From positions 1 through 64,000 of the forward strand of contig NZ_JTDL01000082.1 in the NCBI RefSeq assembly GCF_000802235.1: a stretch of 64,000 nt of DNA, given 5' to 3'. This document shows, piece by piece, positions 53,350 to 63,608 of this stretch (positions are counted from its first letter, which is position 1; each line of letters begins with the position of its first letter). Under the pieces are notes generated by a model, which worked only from the letters and a program-made list of their open reading frames with translations, had not been told where the DNA came from and searched no databases. This DNA is from Sinomonas humi. Lineage in GTDB: Bacteria > Actinomycetota > Actinomycetes > Actinomycetales > Micrococcaceae. A program made the translations under genes and the position numbers.

Positions 53350-55179
53350 TCAGGCGCGCGCCTTCTCCCCAACCGGCTTCTGTGGCGGGTTTCCGGCGGG
53401 AGCCTTGGCGGGGTCGAGCTTCGCATCGACCCCCGCCTCCTTGCGCTGTTCGGGAGTGATCGGGGCGGGCGCCGCAGTCAACGGGTCATAGCCGTTGCCC
53501 GTCTTCGGGAACGCGATGACCTCCCGGATGGATTCGACCCCTGCGAGGAGGGCGACCACCCGGTCCCAGCCGAACGCGATTCCGCCGTGCGGCGGGGCGC
53601 CGTACTTGAAGCCCTCGAGCAGGAACCCGAACTTCTCCTGCGCGGCTTCCTCGTCAATGCCCATGACCTTGAACACGCGCTCCTGCACGTCACGCCGATG
53701 GATGCGGATTGAGCCTCCGCCGATCTCGTTGCCGTTGCACACGATGTCGTAGGCGTAGGCGAGAGCGCTCCCCGGATCCTGGTCGAACGTGTCCAGGAAT
53801 TCGGGCTTCGGCGAGGTGAAGGCGTGGTGCACGGCGGTCCATGCGGAGTAGCCGAGCGCCACGTCTCCGGAAGCGACTGCGGCCTCCGAGGGCTCGAAGA
53901 GGGGCGCGTCGACAACCCACACGAACGCCCAGTCCGCAGGGTTGATCAGGCCGGTGCGGTGACCGATCTCGACACGCGCCGCGCCGAGCAGCGCGCGCGA
54001 CGCCGTCCGCTCGCCAGCCGCGAAGAAGATGCAGTCGCCGGGCTTGGCTCCGACGGCCTCGGCGAGCCCCTCGCGCTCAGCGTCGGTGAGGTTCTTCGCG
54101 ACCGGGCCGGCGAGTTCGCCGTCCTCCTTGAAGAGGACGTAGGCGAGGCCCTTCGCGCCGCGCTGCTTGGCCCACTCCTGCCAGGCGTCGAGGGTGCGAC
54201 GGGGCTGGGACGCGCCACCGGGCATGACGACGGCGCCGATGTAGCCCGCGGCGTAGCCGGCCTTGAAGACGCCGAACTCGGTGTCCTTGAAGTATTCAGT
54301 GAGGTCAGTGAGTTCGAGGCCGAAGCGCAGGTCGGGCTTGTCCGAACCGTACTTGGCCATCGCCTCGGCGTAGGTCATGCGCGGGATGGGCGTCTGGATC
54401 TCGACACCGATGAGCTTCCAGATCGCGGCGACGATCCGTTCGCCGAGCGCGATGATGTCGTCCTGCTCGACGAAGCTCGCCTCGATGTCCAGCTGAGTGA
54501 ACTCGGGCTGACGGTCGGCGCGGAAGTCCTCGTCCCGGTAGCACCGGGCAATCTGGTAGTACTTCTCAATGCCGCCGACCTGGAGCAGCTGCTTGAAGAG
54601 CTGAGGCGACTGCGGAAGCGCGTACCACGAACCGGGTGCAAGGCGCGCAGGCACGAGGAAGTCGCGCGCGCCCTCCGGAGTCGAGCGCGTGAGCGTTGGA
54701 GTCTCGACCTCCACGAACCCTTCGTCGTGCAGGAGCTCCCGCGCCACGCGGTTCGCGTCCGAGCGAAGCCGCATCGCACGCGCAGGCCCGGGCCGGCGGA
54801 GGTCGAGGTACCGGTGCCGAAGACGGGCCTCTTCGCCGACCTCGACGTGCTCGTCAACCTGGAACGGCAGCGGCTCGGCCGTGTTGAGGACGGTCACGCG
54901 ATCAGCGATGACCTCAATCTCCCCGGTCGCGAGATGCGGGTTCTCATTGCCCTCGGGACGCTTCTCGACCGTGCCGACGATCTGGAGGACGTACTCGTTG
55001 CGCAGCCCGTGGAAGATCTCCTCCTCGCGCACGACGATCTGCGCCACGCCCGAGGCGTCCCGCAGGTCGACGAACGCCACCCCGCCGTGGTCGCGGCGGC
55101 GGGCCACCCAACCGGCAAGCGTGACGGTCTGTCCAATGTGCTCGGCGCGGAGGGAACCGAGGTCATGTGTGCGCAGCAC
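53350..55179 (-). CDS. aspS: Aspartate-tRNA ligase
   Basis: AspRS charges tRNA-Asp. The 609-residue class II synthetase has an N-terminal OB-fold anticodon domain (about 1-110), motif 2 [20 protein letters not shown], the bacterial GAD insertion domain (about 290-420) and motif 3 [13 protein letters not shown] near 555. The Pro/Lys-rich tail of about 30 residues is extra. It follows hisS by about 120 bases, which hold nothing recognisable. Confidence 0.97.
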   Translation of the reverse strand: MLRTHDLGSLRAEHIGQTVTLAGWVARRRDHGGVAFVDLRDASGVAQIVVREEEIFHGLRNEYVLQIVGTVEKRPEGNENPHLATGEIEVIADRVTVLNTAEPLPFQVDEHVEVGEEARLRHRYLDLRRPGPARAMRLRSDANRVARELLHDEGFVEVETPTLTRSTPEGARDFLVPARLAPGSWYALPQSPQLFKQLLQVGGIEKYYQIARCYRDEDFRADRQPEFTQLDIEASFVEQDDIIALGERIVAAIWKLIGVEIQTPIPRMTYAEAMAKYGSDKPDLRFGLELTDLTEYFKDTEFGVFKAGYAAGYIGAVVMPGGASQPRRTLDAWQEWAKQRGAKGLAYVLFKEDGELAGPVAKNLTDAEREGLAEAVGAKPGDCIFFAAGERTASRALLGAARVEIGHRTGLINPADWAFVWVVDAPLFEPSEAAVASGDVALGYSAWTAVHHAFTSPKPEFLDTFDQDPGSALAYAYDIVCNGNEIGGGSIRIHRRDVQERVFKVMGIDEEAAQEKFGFLLEGFKYGAPPHGGIAFGWDRVVALLAGVESIREVIAFPKTGNGYDPLTAAPAPITPEQRKEAGVDAKLDPAKAPAGNPPQKPVGEKARA

Positions 55180-55302
55180 GGCGCTCCTCTTCAGAAGTTC
55201 TGGTCTTCGATGCGATCAGGACCTGAGCCTGCCGTCCATACCGCTGGCCCACGGGGTGCGCCGACGGCGGGCATGCTGGACCTGTCGGATATCCCTGAAA
55301 GT

Positions 55303-56649
55303 CTACCTGCCTTGATTCGGGCGGATCTGCGGCACGAGGTCCTCAGCCGGCGGCGCCCACGAGGCGGGATCAGCGGGGACCTGGTCCCCTGAGCGGATGT
55401 CCTTGACCTCGTGGCTGCCATCGTGATGGGGGAACCAGACGAACGGAATGCCTCGCCTGTCGGCGTACTTGATCTGCTTCCCGAACTTCTCAGCGCTCGC
55501 GGCCACCTCGGTCGCAATGCCCCTCGAACGGAGCTGGGCGGCAACTTGCTGGGCAGCGGGCCACGAATCGTCATCTGCGAGGGCAACGAGTACTGCTGTG
55601 GGCACGGACCTGGTGGCAGCTGCCAGTTCGGCCCCGATGATCCGGCTCACGAGCCGCGTCACCCCCACCGAGAGGCCGACACCGGGAAATTTTCGATTGC
55701 CCTTCGTCGCGAGCGAGTCGTAGCGGCCTCCCGAGCAGATCGAGCCGAGGTGCTCGTGGCCGACCAGGACCGTCTCGTAGACGGTGCCCGTGTAGTAGTC
55801 GAGGCCACGGGCGATGCTGAGGTCGGCAACGACGGTCCCGGGAGCCACAGCGGACGCGGCGCCGATCACCTGCTCGAGCTCGTCGAGACCCTCCTCGAGC
55901 AGTTCGTCCTGCACGCCAAGATCACGCACCCGGGACACGAAAGACGTGTCCTCCGTACGAATCGACGCGAGTTCGAGAGCTGCCTTGGCCTGCTCGGGCG
56001 TCGCTCCGAGTTCCTCATGGAGGAGCTCGGCGACGCGCTCGGGCCCAACCTTCTCGAGCTTGTCGATGCTGCGCAGCACTCCTGCAGTGTCGGTCAGCCC
56101 GATTCCGCGATAGAAGCCCTCAGCGAGCTTCCGGTTGTTGACTCGGAGCCGGAACGGCGGGATCGGGAGCGCGGAGAGGGCTTCGACGATGACGAGGGCG
56201 AGTTCGACGTCGTAGCGGAACGGCAGGCTGCCGTCGCCGACAACGTCGATGTCCGCCTGCGTGAATTCGCGGGCACGTCCCTCCTGTGGGCGTTCGCCGC
56301 GCCACACCTTCTGGATCTGATAGCGGCGGAACGGGAAGGCGAGGTAGCCGGCGTTCTCCACGACGTAACGCGCGAATGGGACGGTCAGGTCGAAATGAAG
56401 CGCGAGCGCATTTGCGTCCGCCTTGCTGGCGGCGTCCTCGTCGTCCTGCAGACGGCTGAGCCCGTAGACCTCCTTGTCGATCTCGCCCTTGCGCAGCAGC
56501 TGGCCTACCGTCTCGACGGCGCGCGTCTCGATCGACGCAAACCCGTGGAGCTCGAACGTCTTCCGGAGCGTGTCCAGCACATGGAGCTCCACCAGTCGCT
56601 CTTGCGGAAGCCACTCGGGGAATCCGGACAGCGAGGCGGTACGTGCCAT
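55303..56649 (-). CDS. hisS: Histidine-tRNA ligase
   Basis: HisRS charges tRNA-His. The 448-residue class II enzyme has SLSGFPEWLPQERL at the start, motif 2 VWRGERPQEGRAREFTQADID near 115-135, the HisA motif ARGLDYYTGTVYE near 270 and a C-terminal anticodon-binding domain. ATG 56649 has AAGGAG 10 bases upstream; the open frame further up crosses the divergent cyclophilin gene and is not real. Confidence 0.96.
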   Translation of the reverse strand: MARTASLSGFPEWLPQERLVELHVLDTLRKTFELHGFASIETRAVETVGQLLRKGEIDKEVYGLSRLQDDEDAASKADANALALHFDLTVPFARYVVENAGYLAFPFRRYQIQKVWRGERPQEGRAREFTQADIDVVGDGSLPFRYDVELALVIVEALSALPIPPFRLRVNNRKLAEGFYRGIGLTDTAGVLRSIDKLEKVGPERVAELLHEELGATPEQAKAALELASIRTEDTSFVSRVRDLGVQDELLEEGLDELEQVIGAASAVAPGTVVADLSIARGLDYYTGTVYETVLVGHEHLGSICSGGRYDSLATKGNRKFPGVGLSVGVTRLVSRIIGAELAAATRSVPTAVLVALADDDSWPAAQQVAAQLRSRGIATEVAASAEKFGKQIKYADRRGIPFVWFPHHDGSHEVKDIRSGDQVPADPASWAPPAEDLVPQIRPNQGR

Positions 56650-56733
56650 GAGGTCAATGCTCCTTGAGTGCGAACGGCGTGCGTAGACTGACTGATGCCC
56701 AAGTTTATGCGGTAGCCAGGGAGGTCGGTCCGC

Positions 56734-57549
56734 GTGCCAAAACGCAGCGCCCAGGAGGCGCGCCGCCGCGTCCAGCTCATGGAGGCCAAGCAGGCCCTCC
56801 GGCGCGGTCAGCAGGCTCGTCGTCGCCGCGACAACATCATCGCTGCCAGCGCCGTCGTCGTGGCGCTTGCGCTCGCAGGCGTCCTCCAGGGAACAGTCTT
56901 CGCGTCGAACCCCACAGCAGAGCAGTACGCCGCGGTCCAAGCGGGCCTAGGCTCGCCGTCGGCCTCACCCACTGCATCGGCGACGCCATCAGCGGCGGCG
57001 ACCAACGCTCCCGGCATCCCGGCCGCCAGCACTGCAGCTGGGAAGACGTTCACGGGCAGCCTCGTGCTGAACACCGGCACGCTCGGCATCCAGATCGACG
57101 GGACGAAGGCGCCCCAAGCCGCCGCCGTGTTCAAGTCCCTCGCAGACAAGGGAACGCTCAAGGGGCGGGTGTGCCATCGGCTGACAACGAGCGCGACGGC
57201 GTCGATCCTCCAGTGCGGTGCCGAAGACGCAAGCGGCAAGTCGGATCCCACCTACACGTGGGGCCCCCTTGAGAACACGCCCTCTGACCAGAAGTACCCG
57301 GCGGGGACGATCGCCGTCGCCCGGACCGCGGACAACGCGTATGGCAACGGGCAGCAGTTCTTCATCGCCTACAAGGACTCGACGTTCCCGAACGACTCCG
57401 CGGGCGGGTACACGATCGTCGGCCACGTCACGTCCGGCCTCGATGTCATTACCAAGATTGCCGCGGCAGGGGTGAAACCGGGCGGCTCCTCGGCGGATGA
57501 CGGGTCCCCGGTGACCCCAGTCACGATAGACTCATTCACACTGAACTAA
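56734..57549 (+). CDS. Membrane-anchored cyclophilin-type peptidyl-prolyl isomerase
   Basis: The 271-residue protein has a basic N-terminus, one membrane span near 34-58 (IIAASAVVVALALAGVL), a Ser/Thr/Ala-rich linker (about 70-105) and a cyclophilin domain with VCHRLTTSATASILQCG and NGQQFFIAYKDS. The Arg and Gln of the classical active site appear kept, but the FMIQGGD-like loop is altered, so activity is uncertain. The anchor places the domain outside the membrane. It is divergent from hisS and probably begins at GTG 56734. Confidence 0.88.
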   Translation: MPKRSAQEARRRVQLMEAKQALRRGQQARRRRDNIIAASAVVVALALAGVLQGTVFASNPTAEQYAAVQAGLGSPSASPTASATPSAAATNAPGIPAASTAAGKTFTGSLVLNTGTLGIQIDGTKAPQAAAVFKSLADKGTLKGRVCHRLTTSATASILQCGAEDASGKSDPTYTWGPLENTPSDQKYPAGTIAVARTADNAYGNGQQFFIAYKDSTFPNDSAGGYTIVGHVTSGLDVITKIAAAGVKPGGSSADDGSPVTPVTIDSFTLN

Positions 57550-57602
57550 GCCGCGGGCTACGCCCGTAACTCCAGTCCATCACAAGCGAAAGACTTCTAG
57601 CG

Positions 57603-59015
57603 GTGACCGAAAGTCAGCAACCCGACGACGCCGCAGCCCCCCAGGCTGCTCCCGTTCCCTCCGTTCCCTCGCCGGCGGCCTTCGCCAAGGCGAAGCCCAG
57701 TCCGGTCCCTTCGCCAGCACCGGCAGCAGCTCCCGCCGCTCCGGCGGCTCCCGCCGCCGTCAACCTCATCGAGGCCCGGAAGTGGGGCCGTGTCGAGGGC
57801 GACGGTCACGTGTTCCTGACTGTGGATGGCGAAGAGCACTCCGTCGGGCAGTACCCCGGCGTGTCCGAGGACGAGGCCCTCGCGTACTTCGCGCGCAAGT
57901 TCGAAGACGTGCTCGCGCAGATCGTGCTCCTCGAGCAGCGTGTCACGTCACATGCCGCCGCAGGTGATGTGCGCAAGGCGTCAGGGCATCTGCGTGCCCA
58001 GCTCACTGAGCGTGCAATGGTCGGTGACATCCGCGCGGCCGAAGCCCGGCTCGACGCCCTCGACGCCGCAGTCGCAGAAGCCGAGGCAGAGCAGAAGGCT
58101 GCACACGAGAAGGCACGGGCGGAGGAACTCGCGAATCGCGAGGCGATCGTCGCGGAGGCTGAATCGATCGCAGGGCAGGACCCCCAGCGGACTCAGTGGA
58201 AGACGAGCGGCGCCCGCATGAACGAGCTGTTCGAGGCGTGGAAGACCTCGCAGAAGTCCGGCCTCCGGCTGGGTCGGGCCGCGGAAGACGCCCTCTGGAA
58301 GCGCTTCCGTGCCGCGCGCACCCAGTTCGACCGGCACCGGAGGGCGTATTTCTCGCAGCTCGACAATGCGAACGCTGCGGCCAAGGCCGTGAAGGAGCGT
58401 CTCATCGCGGAGGCGGAGGCGCTCCAGACATCTACGGATTGGGGCTTCGCCGCTGGCGAATACCGCCGGCTGATGGATGAATGGAAGGCTGCTCCACGGG
58501 CCAATCGCAAGGAAGACGACGCGCTGTGGACGCGGTTCCGGGCGGCCCAGAACGTGTTCTTCGAAGCGCGCCAGGCGGCGAACGAGGCGGTTGACCGCGA
58601 GTTCGCGGCCAATCTGAGTGTCAAGGAGGCGCTTCTCGCAGAGGCGCAACAGCTGCTCCCGATCACGGATGTCAGCGCGGCCAAGCGCGCTCTGCAGTCG
58701 ATCCGTGACCGCTGGGAGGATGCGGGCAAGGTGCCACGCGCGGACATGGGCCGGATGGAGGCGGGCCTCCGGAAGGTCGAGGACGCCGTCCAGCACGCAG
58801 AGAACGAGAACTGGCGCCGGACCGACCCCGAGATCCAGGCCCGTACGGACTCGGCACTCTCGCAGCTTGAAGCCTCGATCGCCAGTCTGCGGGACGAGCT
58901 CACGCGCGCCGAGTCTTCGGGCGACGCGCGGGAGGCGGCTAAGGCGCGCGAGGCTCTTGAGGCCCGTGAGTCTTGGCTCGAGACCCTCCGGCGTTCCGCG
59001 AGCGAACTCGGCTGA
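57603..59015 (+). CDS. DUF349 repeat protein
   Basis: The 470-residue protein has an Ala/Pro-rich head (about 10-55), a small domain with ARKWGRVEGDGHVFLTVDG (about 58-80), and then helical DUF349 repeats seen in WKTSGARMNELFEAWK, EYRRLMDEWKAAPRANR and LQSIRDRWEDAGKVPRAD. Such proteins have been linked to ribosome-associated or stress roles, but I know no firm function. GTG 57603 is the start. A long hairpin follows. Confidence 0.88.
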   Translation: MTESQQPDDAAAPQAAPVPSVPSPAAFAKAKPSPVPSPAPAAAPAAPAAPAAVNLIEARKWGRVEGDGHVFLTVDGEEHSVGQYPGVSEDEALAYFARKFEDVLAQIVLLEQRVTSHAAAGDVRKASGHLRAQLTERAMVGDIRAAEARLDALDAAVAEAEAEQKAAHEKARAEELANREAIVAEAESIAGQDPQRTQWKTSGARMNELFEAWKTSQKSGLRLGRAAEDALWKRFRAARTQFDRHRRAYFSQLDNANAAAKAVKERLIAEAEALQTSTDWGFAAGEYRRLMDEWKAAPRANRKEDDALWTRFRAAQNVFFEARQAANEAVDREFAANLSVKEALLAEAQQLLPITDVSAAKRALQSIRDRWEDAGKVPRADMGRMEAGLRKVEDAVQHAENENWRRTDPEIQARTDSALSQLEASIASLRDELTRAESSGDAREAAKAREALEARESWLETLRRSASELG

Positions 59016-59024
59016 CTTAGACCC

Positions 59025-59071
59025 CGAAGGCCCTGAGCCTCATCCGAAAGGGATGGGGCTCAGGGCCTTCG
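59025..59071 (+). terminator. Terminator after DUF349 gene
   Basis: A nearly perfect 21-base inverted repeat (59025-59045 and 59051-59071, one mismatch) encloses GAAAG. The arms begin CGAAGGCCCTGAGCC. No T-run follows. Confidence 0.8.
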
Positions 59072-59123
59072 CAGTTATCCACATTCAGCCCCCAAGGGGC
59101 CTCCTCCGCGTGCGGTTGCAGGC

Positions 59124-59765
59124 ATGATGGCTTCCATGCGCCATGCTCCCCTTCCCCTGCCGAAGTCGTCGCGGCCGCTTCCCGCGGGCCGCCTGCCCGA
59201 GGTCCTCGTACCGGGCCGTCCTTTTACGAGCTCAGAGCTTCAAGCCATGGCGAACGACGGGGTGCTTCAGCAACTCGTGGACGACTCCTACGCTCCGGCC
59301 GCGACCGCGCCGACCCCGGAACTGCGAGCAGCGGGCCTAGCTGCTGTCCTCACCGCCCAGCTCAAACGACGAACGGTCGTGGGCAGGATGTCCGCAGCCT
59401 GGATCTACGGGTGCGCTCACCCGCCGCCGGCGCCCGTGCTACTTGTACCTGCACCGCGGCGGCTCTCTTCCACCGGTCGAGGCCACGGGGCCCTCCTCCA
59501 CGAGGTGGTCCTGGGTGACTACGACGTCCTCGAGTTCGGGGCGATTCTGGTCACGAGTCCGCTCCGCACCGCCGTCGACATCGCGGTCCACTCCGAGGGC
59601 AGGCTCGCGGCGCAGACGCTGCGGCGGCTGTTGGGGCAGCCCGGGCTCGGACTTACTCCCTCACTCGTTGCGAGGGCGCTTGAAACACTCCCCCGTCAAC
59701 CACACAAGCAGCGCGCCCGCAATCTCCTCACGCGCCTCGCTGCGACAGCTTCGAACACCCGATGA
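59124..59765 (+). CDS. AbiEi-antitoxin-like protein, no partner visible
   Basis: The 213-residue protein has an N-terminal region with FTSSELQAMANDGVLQQLVDDSYAP-type winged-helix spacing and a central VVGRMSAAWIYG, LLHEVVLGDYDVLEFGAILVTS and TAVDIAVHS pattern. This resembles the AbiEi-type antitoxin/DUF559-neighbour proteins common in actinobacteria; I am not certain. No AbiEii nucleotidyltransferase toxin is near. ATG 59136 is an alternative start. It ends 5 bases before the convergent relA stop. Confidence 0.65.
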   Translation: MMASMRHAPLPLPKSSRPLPAGRLPEVLVPGRPFTSSELQAMANDGVLQQLVDDSYAPAATAPTPELRAAGLAAVLTAQLKRRTVVGRMSAAWIYGCAHPPPAPVLLVPAPRRLSSTGRGHGALLHEVVLGDYDVLEFGAILVTSPLRTAVDIAVHSEGRLAAQTLRRLLGQPGLGLTPSLVARALETLPRQPHKQRARNLLTRLAATASNTR

Positions 59766-59770
59766 GGCCT

Positions 59771-62374
59771 TTAGGTCCGGCGTCGGTTCCCAGTGGTGCG
59801 GTAGACGTCGAAGACGCCGTCAATACGCCTTACAGCACTCAGCACATGGTTGAGGTACTTCGGATCGCCCATTTCGAACGCGAAGCGCGAGAGGGCGAGA
59901 CGATCGCTCGATGTGTGGACGTGCGCCGAGAGGATGTTGACGTGGTTCTCCGCGAGCACCCGTGTGACGTCAGAGAGAAGACTCTTGCGATCGAGCGCCT
60001 CGACCTGGATCTCGACGAGGAAGACGCTCGACTGCGTGGGCGCCCAGGCCACCTCGACAATCCGGTCAGATTGCGCGCGCAGGCCGGCCGCGTTCGTGCA
60101 GTCCGTTCGGTGAACGGAGACGCCCGAGCCGCGTGTCACGAAGCCCAGGATCGGATCGGGCGGCACGGGCGTACAACACCGAGCGAGCTTCACCCATACG
60201 TCGTCTACGCCCTTGACGATGATGCCCGAGTCCGAGTACTTCGGCGGCGCGGAGGTAGCCGGCGCGATCGTCTCGGCGATATCCTCCGCGGTCCCAGCGG
60301 CGCCCCCAAGGCTGTCGACGAGCTTCTCGACGACGGACTGCGCGGATGCATGCCCATCGCCGATTCCGGCGTACAGACCCGCGATGTCCTGGTACCGGAA
60401 CTCCTGAGCCACAGCCAGAAGCGTGTCGTGGCTCAGAAGCCGCTGAAGCGGGAGGTTCTGCTTGCGCATGGCACGCGTGAGCAGTTCCTTCCCCTTGTCG
60501 ATGGCCTCCTCGCGGCGTTCCTTGCTGAACCACTGCCGGATCTTGTTGCGGGCCCGGGCGCTCTTGACGAAGTTCTGCCAGTCCTGGCTGGGACCCGCCC
60601 CTTCGGCTTTCGACGTGAAGATCTCGACGACGTCGCCATGATTGAGCTCGCTGTTGAGCGGGACCAGCTTGCCGTTGACGCGCGCGCCGATTGTCCTATG
60701 CCCCACCTCGGTGTGGATCGCATACGCGAAGTCCACCGGAGTCGAGCCCGCAGGCAAGGCCATGACCTCGCCCTTCGGGGTGAAGACGAAGACTTCCTTC
60801 GCGTTGATCTCGAACCGCAGCGAATCAAGGAATTCCCCAGGGTCCGACGTCTCCTGCTGCCAGTCCACAAGCGAGCGGAGCCAGCCCATCTCGGCAGCCT
60901 TGCCAGTGGGGGTATGGGAGTTCCTGTTCGACTGGTCCTTGTACTTCCAGTGAGCCGCGACGCCGTATTCTGCCCGCCGGTGCATCTCGTGCGTGCGGAT
61001 CTGGATCTCGACCGGACGACCGTTCGGCCCAATGACCGTCGTGTGAAGCGACTGGTACATGTTGAACTTCGGCATCGCTATATAGTCCTTGAACCGGCCC
61101 GGGAGCGGGTTCCACCGCGCATGCATCGCGCCGAGCACGGCATAGCAGTCACGCACGGAGTCCACGAGGATTCGGACGCCCATGAGGTCGTTGATGTCGT
61201 CGAATTCCTTCTGGCGGACGATCATCTTCTGGTAGATCGAGTAGTAGTGCTTGGGCCGGCCAGTCACCTCGGCGCGGATCTTGGCCCCGCGCAGATCTTC
61301 GACGATCTGGTCGCGGATCACAGCCAACTGCTTCTCACGCTCAGGGGTCCGCGCGCCCACCATGCGCACGATCTCCTCGTACACCTTCGGGTAGAGCGCC
61401 GCGAACGAGAGGTCTTCGAGCTCCCACTTGATGGTGTTCATGCCGAGCCGGTGGGCCAGCGGCGCGAAGATCTCGAGGGTCTCCCGGGCCTTGCGGGCCG
61501 AAGACTCCGGAGAGACGAAACGCCAGGTCCGCGCGTTGTGGAGCCTGTCCGCGAGCTTGATCACGAGGACGCGGATGTCCTTGGCCATCGCCACGACCAT
61601 CTTGCGGACGGTCTCGGCTTGAGCAGCGTCTCCGAACTGCACCTTGTCGAGCTTGGTGACGCCGTCCACGAGCATCGCAACCTCGGGACCGAAGTCCTTG
61701 CGGAGCTGGTCCAGCGTGTAGGTCGTGTCCTCCACAGTGTCGTGCAGGAGGGCTGCGGCGAGGGTCGTGCCCGTCATCCCGAGTTCCGCGAGGATGGTGG
61801 CGACGGCCACAGGATGGGTGATGTACGGGTCGCCGCTCTTCCGCTTCTGGCCTTGGTGGCTGCGCTCCGCTACCTCATAGGCCCGAGTGATGAGGTCGAA
61901 ATCCTCCCTCGGGTTGTTGGCACGGACCGTGCGGAGCAAGGGCTCGAGGATCGGCGAGTGGGCCGCAATGCTGCGACCAGTGAGCCTGGCAAGCCTCGAG
62001 AACGTCCGATCCCTCCGGCCCAGCATCGGGCGCTCGAGGAGACTGTTACCACCGACCGGATCGTCGGCGGCGGGCCGGGGCGGTGCAACAGCGGTACGGG
62101 CCGCGGCACCACCCGGAGCTGGCATAGAGCCTGTCGGAGCCGGCGTGACGTCGGCCGGAGCTGGCGATGCGCTCGAGGGAACGGGGTTGGAGGGCGTTGA
62201 GTTTGAGGCAGCCGGCGCCGACGAGGAGGGTGCAGCTGGAGCGGACGACGACGATCCCTCCCGTGCGGACGGGTCGCTCTGGGCGCGACGCAGCTCCGGC
62301 TGACCGTTGCCAGCCGACCCCGCTGACTGCGGGGCGCCGGACCGGGCCGGAACGGGCGTCGAGCGCTCCTCCAC
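59771..62374 (-). CDS. relA: Bifunctional (p)ppGpp synthetase/hydrolase RelA/SpoT
   Basis: This enzyme makes and degrades the stringent-response alarmone (p)ppGpp. The 867-residue protein has a Ser/Ala/Pro-rich extension of about 110 residues, the HD hydrolase domain with [10 protein letters not shown] near 210-220, the synthetase domain with [15 protein letters not shown] near 390, a TGS domain near 528-590 with [17 protein letters not shown], a zinc-finger/CC region ([12 protein letters not shown]) and a C-terminal ACT domain. The intact HD motif implies it can hydrolyse. GTG 62374 has AGGAGG 5 bases upstream. secF lies upstream, separated by a hairpin. Confidence 0.96.
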   Translation of the reverse strand: MEERSTPVPARSGAPQSAGSAGNGQPELRRAQSDPSAREGSSSSAPAAPSSSAPAASNSTPSNPVPSSASPAPADVTPAPTGSMPAPGGAAARTAVAPPRPAADDPVGGNSLLERPMLGRRDRTFSRLARLTGRSIAAHSPILEPLLRTVRANNPREDFDLITRAYEVAERSHQGQKRKSGDPYITHPVAVATILAELGMTGTTLAAALLHDTVEDTTYTLDQLRKDFGPEVAMLVDGVTKLDKVQFGDAAQAETVRKMVVAMAKDIRVLVIKLADRLHNARTWRFVSPESSARKARETLEIFAPLAHRLGMNTIKWELEDLSFAALYPKVYEEIVRMVGARTPEREKQLAVIRDQIVEDLRGAKIRAEVTGRPKHYYSIYQKMIVRQKEFDDINDLMGVRILVDSVRDCYAVLGAMHARWNPLPGRFKDYIAMPKFNMYQSLHTTVIGPNGRPVEIQIRTHEMHRRAEYGVAAHWKYKDQSNRNSHTPTGKAAEMGWLRSLVDWQQETSDPGEFLDSLRFEINAKEVFVFTPKGEVMALPAGSTPVDFAYAIHTEVGHRTIGARVNGKLVPLNSELNHGDVVEIFTSKAEGAGPSQDWQNFVKSARARNKIRQWFSKERREEAIDKGKELLTRAMRKQNLPLQRLLSHDTLLAVAQEFRYQDIAGLYAGIGDGHASAQSVVEKLVDSLGGAAGTAEDIAETIAPATSAPPKYSDSGIIVKGVDDVWVKLARCCTPVPPDPILGFVTRGSGVSVHRTDCTNAAGLRAQSDRIVEVAWAPTQSSVFLVEIQVEALDRKSLLSDVTRVLAENHVNILSAHVHTSSDRLALSRFAFEMGDPKYLNHVLSAVRRIDGVFDVYRTTGNRRRT

Positions 62375-62536
62375 GCGAGCCTCCTGAAGGGTAAGAGGAT
62401 TAATTCAGTCTATGCCTCTCGCAACATCTCGAAGAATCGTGCACATTCCCCGCGAGGGCCCTAGTTCGCTGAAGGCTTCGCTGGCGGGGACGCCTTGTGC
62501 GTCACTGCGGCCGAGCATGCGGCGGCGCGTACGGCA

Positions 62537-62580
62537 ACGGCCCGAGCCGCTCCCCTTCCAGCGGGGGCCGCTCGGGCCGT
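62537..62580 (-). terminator. Terminator after secF
   Basis: ACGGCCCGAGC (62537-62547) and its complement (62570-62580) form an 11-bp stem, with inner CCCC/GGGG pairing possible. It begins 24 bases after the secF stop and separates the sec genes from relA. Confidence 0.75.
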
Positions 62581-62603
62581 CGTCGTTATGTTTGTCGAGG
62601 CGC

Positions 62604-63608
62604 CTAGACTGTGCTGGCTGCGGCAGCGGATGCCCGCCTGGCGGCAACCTTCTCGGCCTGCTTCACCAGGTCCGGCTCCCGCTGGCGTAGAGCGGCGTAC
62701 ATCGGTGCCGCAATGAACAGCGTGGCGGCAGTTCCGACGAGGATGCCGACGAACAGCGCGAGCGAGAGGTCTCGGAGCGTCCCGGCCCCGAGCAGCCCGG
62801 CGCCGATGAAGAGAATCGCCGCGACAGGCAGGACCGCGACCATCATCGTATTGATGGAACGGACGAGGGTCTGGTTCACCGCTAGATTGACCTCTTCGGC
62901 GAAAGTCCTCCGGGAGGAGGTCTTGATGTCGGCCGTGTTCTCGCGGATCTTGTCGAACACCACCACGGTGTCGTACAGCGAGTAGCTAAGGATCGTGAGG
63001 AAGCCGATGATTGCGGACGGGCTGATCTCGAAGTTGCTGATCGCGTACACGCCCTCGGTGATGAAGATCGTCACGAGCATGCCGCTCAGCGCTGAGAGGG
63101 ACATCTTCCAAGTTCGGAAGTAGAGGGCCATGAGGACTGCTGCGAGCAGGACGAAGACGATGAAGCCGATGATGGCCTGATTCGTCACGTCCGCACCCCA
63201 GGTCGGACCGATGAAGGTTGACGTCACGTTGTTCTGGTTGACGCCGTACGCGGTCGCCAGCTTGTCCCTGAGCTGCTGGGCCTGGGCCTCGGACAGCTGA
63301 TCGGTCTGAACCTGGACCGTGTTCCCCGCTACTGTCGTGACCTGGGGAGCGCTGCCCGGCACCACCGCGTGGACAGCATTCTCGCCCGGCAGGGTGTCGT
63401 TCGTCTTCGCGGCCGAAATGGTGAACTGGGATCCGCCGCGGAAGTCGATGCTGAGGTTGAACCCTCCACGGAGGATCGGCACGACGATCGCGATGAGCAC
63501 GGCAATGCCCGCGATCATGAACCACAGCTTCTTCTTGCCGACGAAGTCGTAGGAGCGCTTGCCCGAGTAGAGGTCGTTGCCGAAGCGGGCGAGGGTGGTC
63601 GTCGACAT
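62604..63608 (-). CDS. secF: Protein translocase subunit SecF
   Basis: SecF with SecD uses the proton gradient to pull exported proteins out of the SecYEG channel. The 334-residue membrane protein has a first span near 30-48 (WFMIAGIAVLIAIVVPIL), the FNLSIDFRGGSQF motif, a periplasmic domain and five further spans with SLYDTVVVFDKIREN. The ATG shares one base with the secD stop region, so the two are coupled. Confidence 0.96.
   Translation of the reverse strand: MSTTTLARFGNDLYSGKRSYDFVGKKKLWFMIAGIAVLIAIVVPILRGGFNLSIDFRGGSQFTISAAKTNDTLPGENAVHAVVPGSAPQVTTVAGNTVQVQTDQLSEAQAQQLRDKLATAYGVNQNNVTSTFIGPTWGADVTNQAIIGFIVFVLLAAVLMALYFRTWKMSLSALSGMLVTIFITEGVYAISNFEISPSAIIGFLTILSYSLYDTVVVFDKIRENTADIKTSSRRTFAEEVNLAVNQTLVRSINTMMVAVLPVAAILFIGAGLLGAGTLRDLSLALFVGILVGTAATLFIAAPMYAALRQREPDLVKQAEKVAARRASAAAASTV

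Noticed and set aside
59762-62200. 812-residue plus-strand open frame opposite relA
   Set aside because: It is antisense to a clearly conserved gene, Arg/Asp/Leu-rich, and matches no family; long antisense frames are expected in high-GC DNA.
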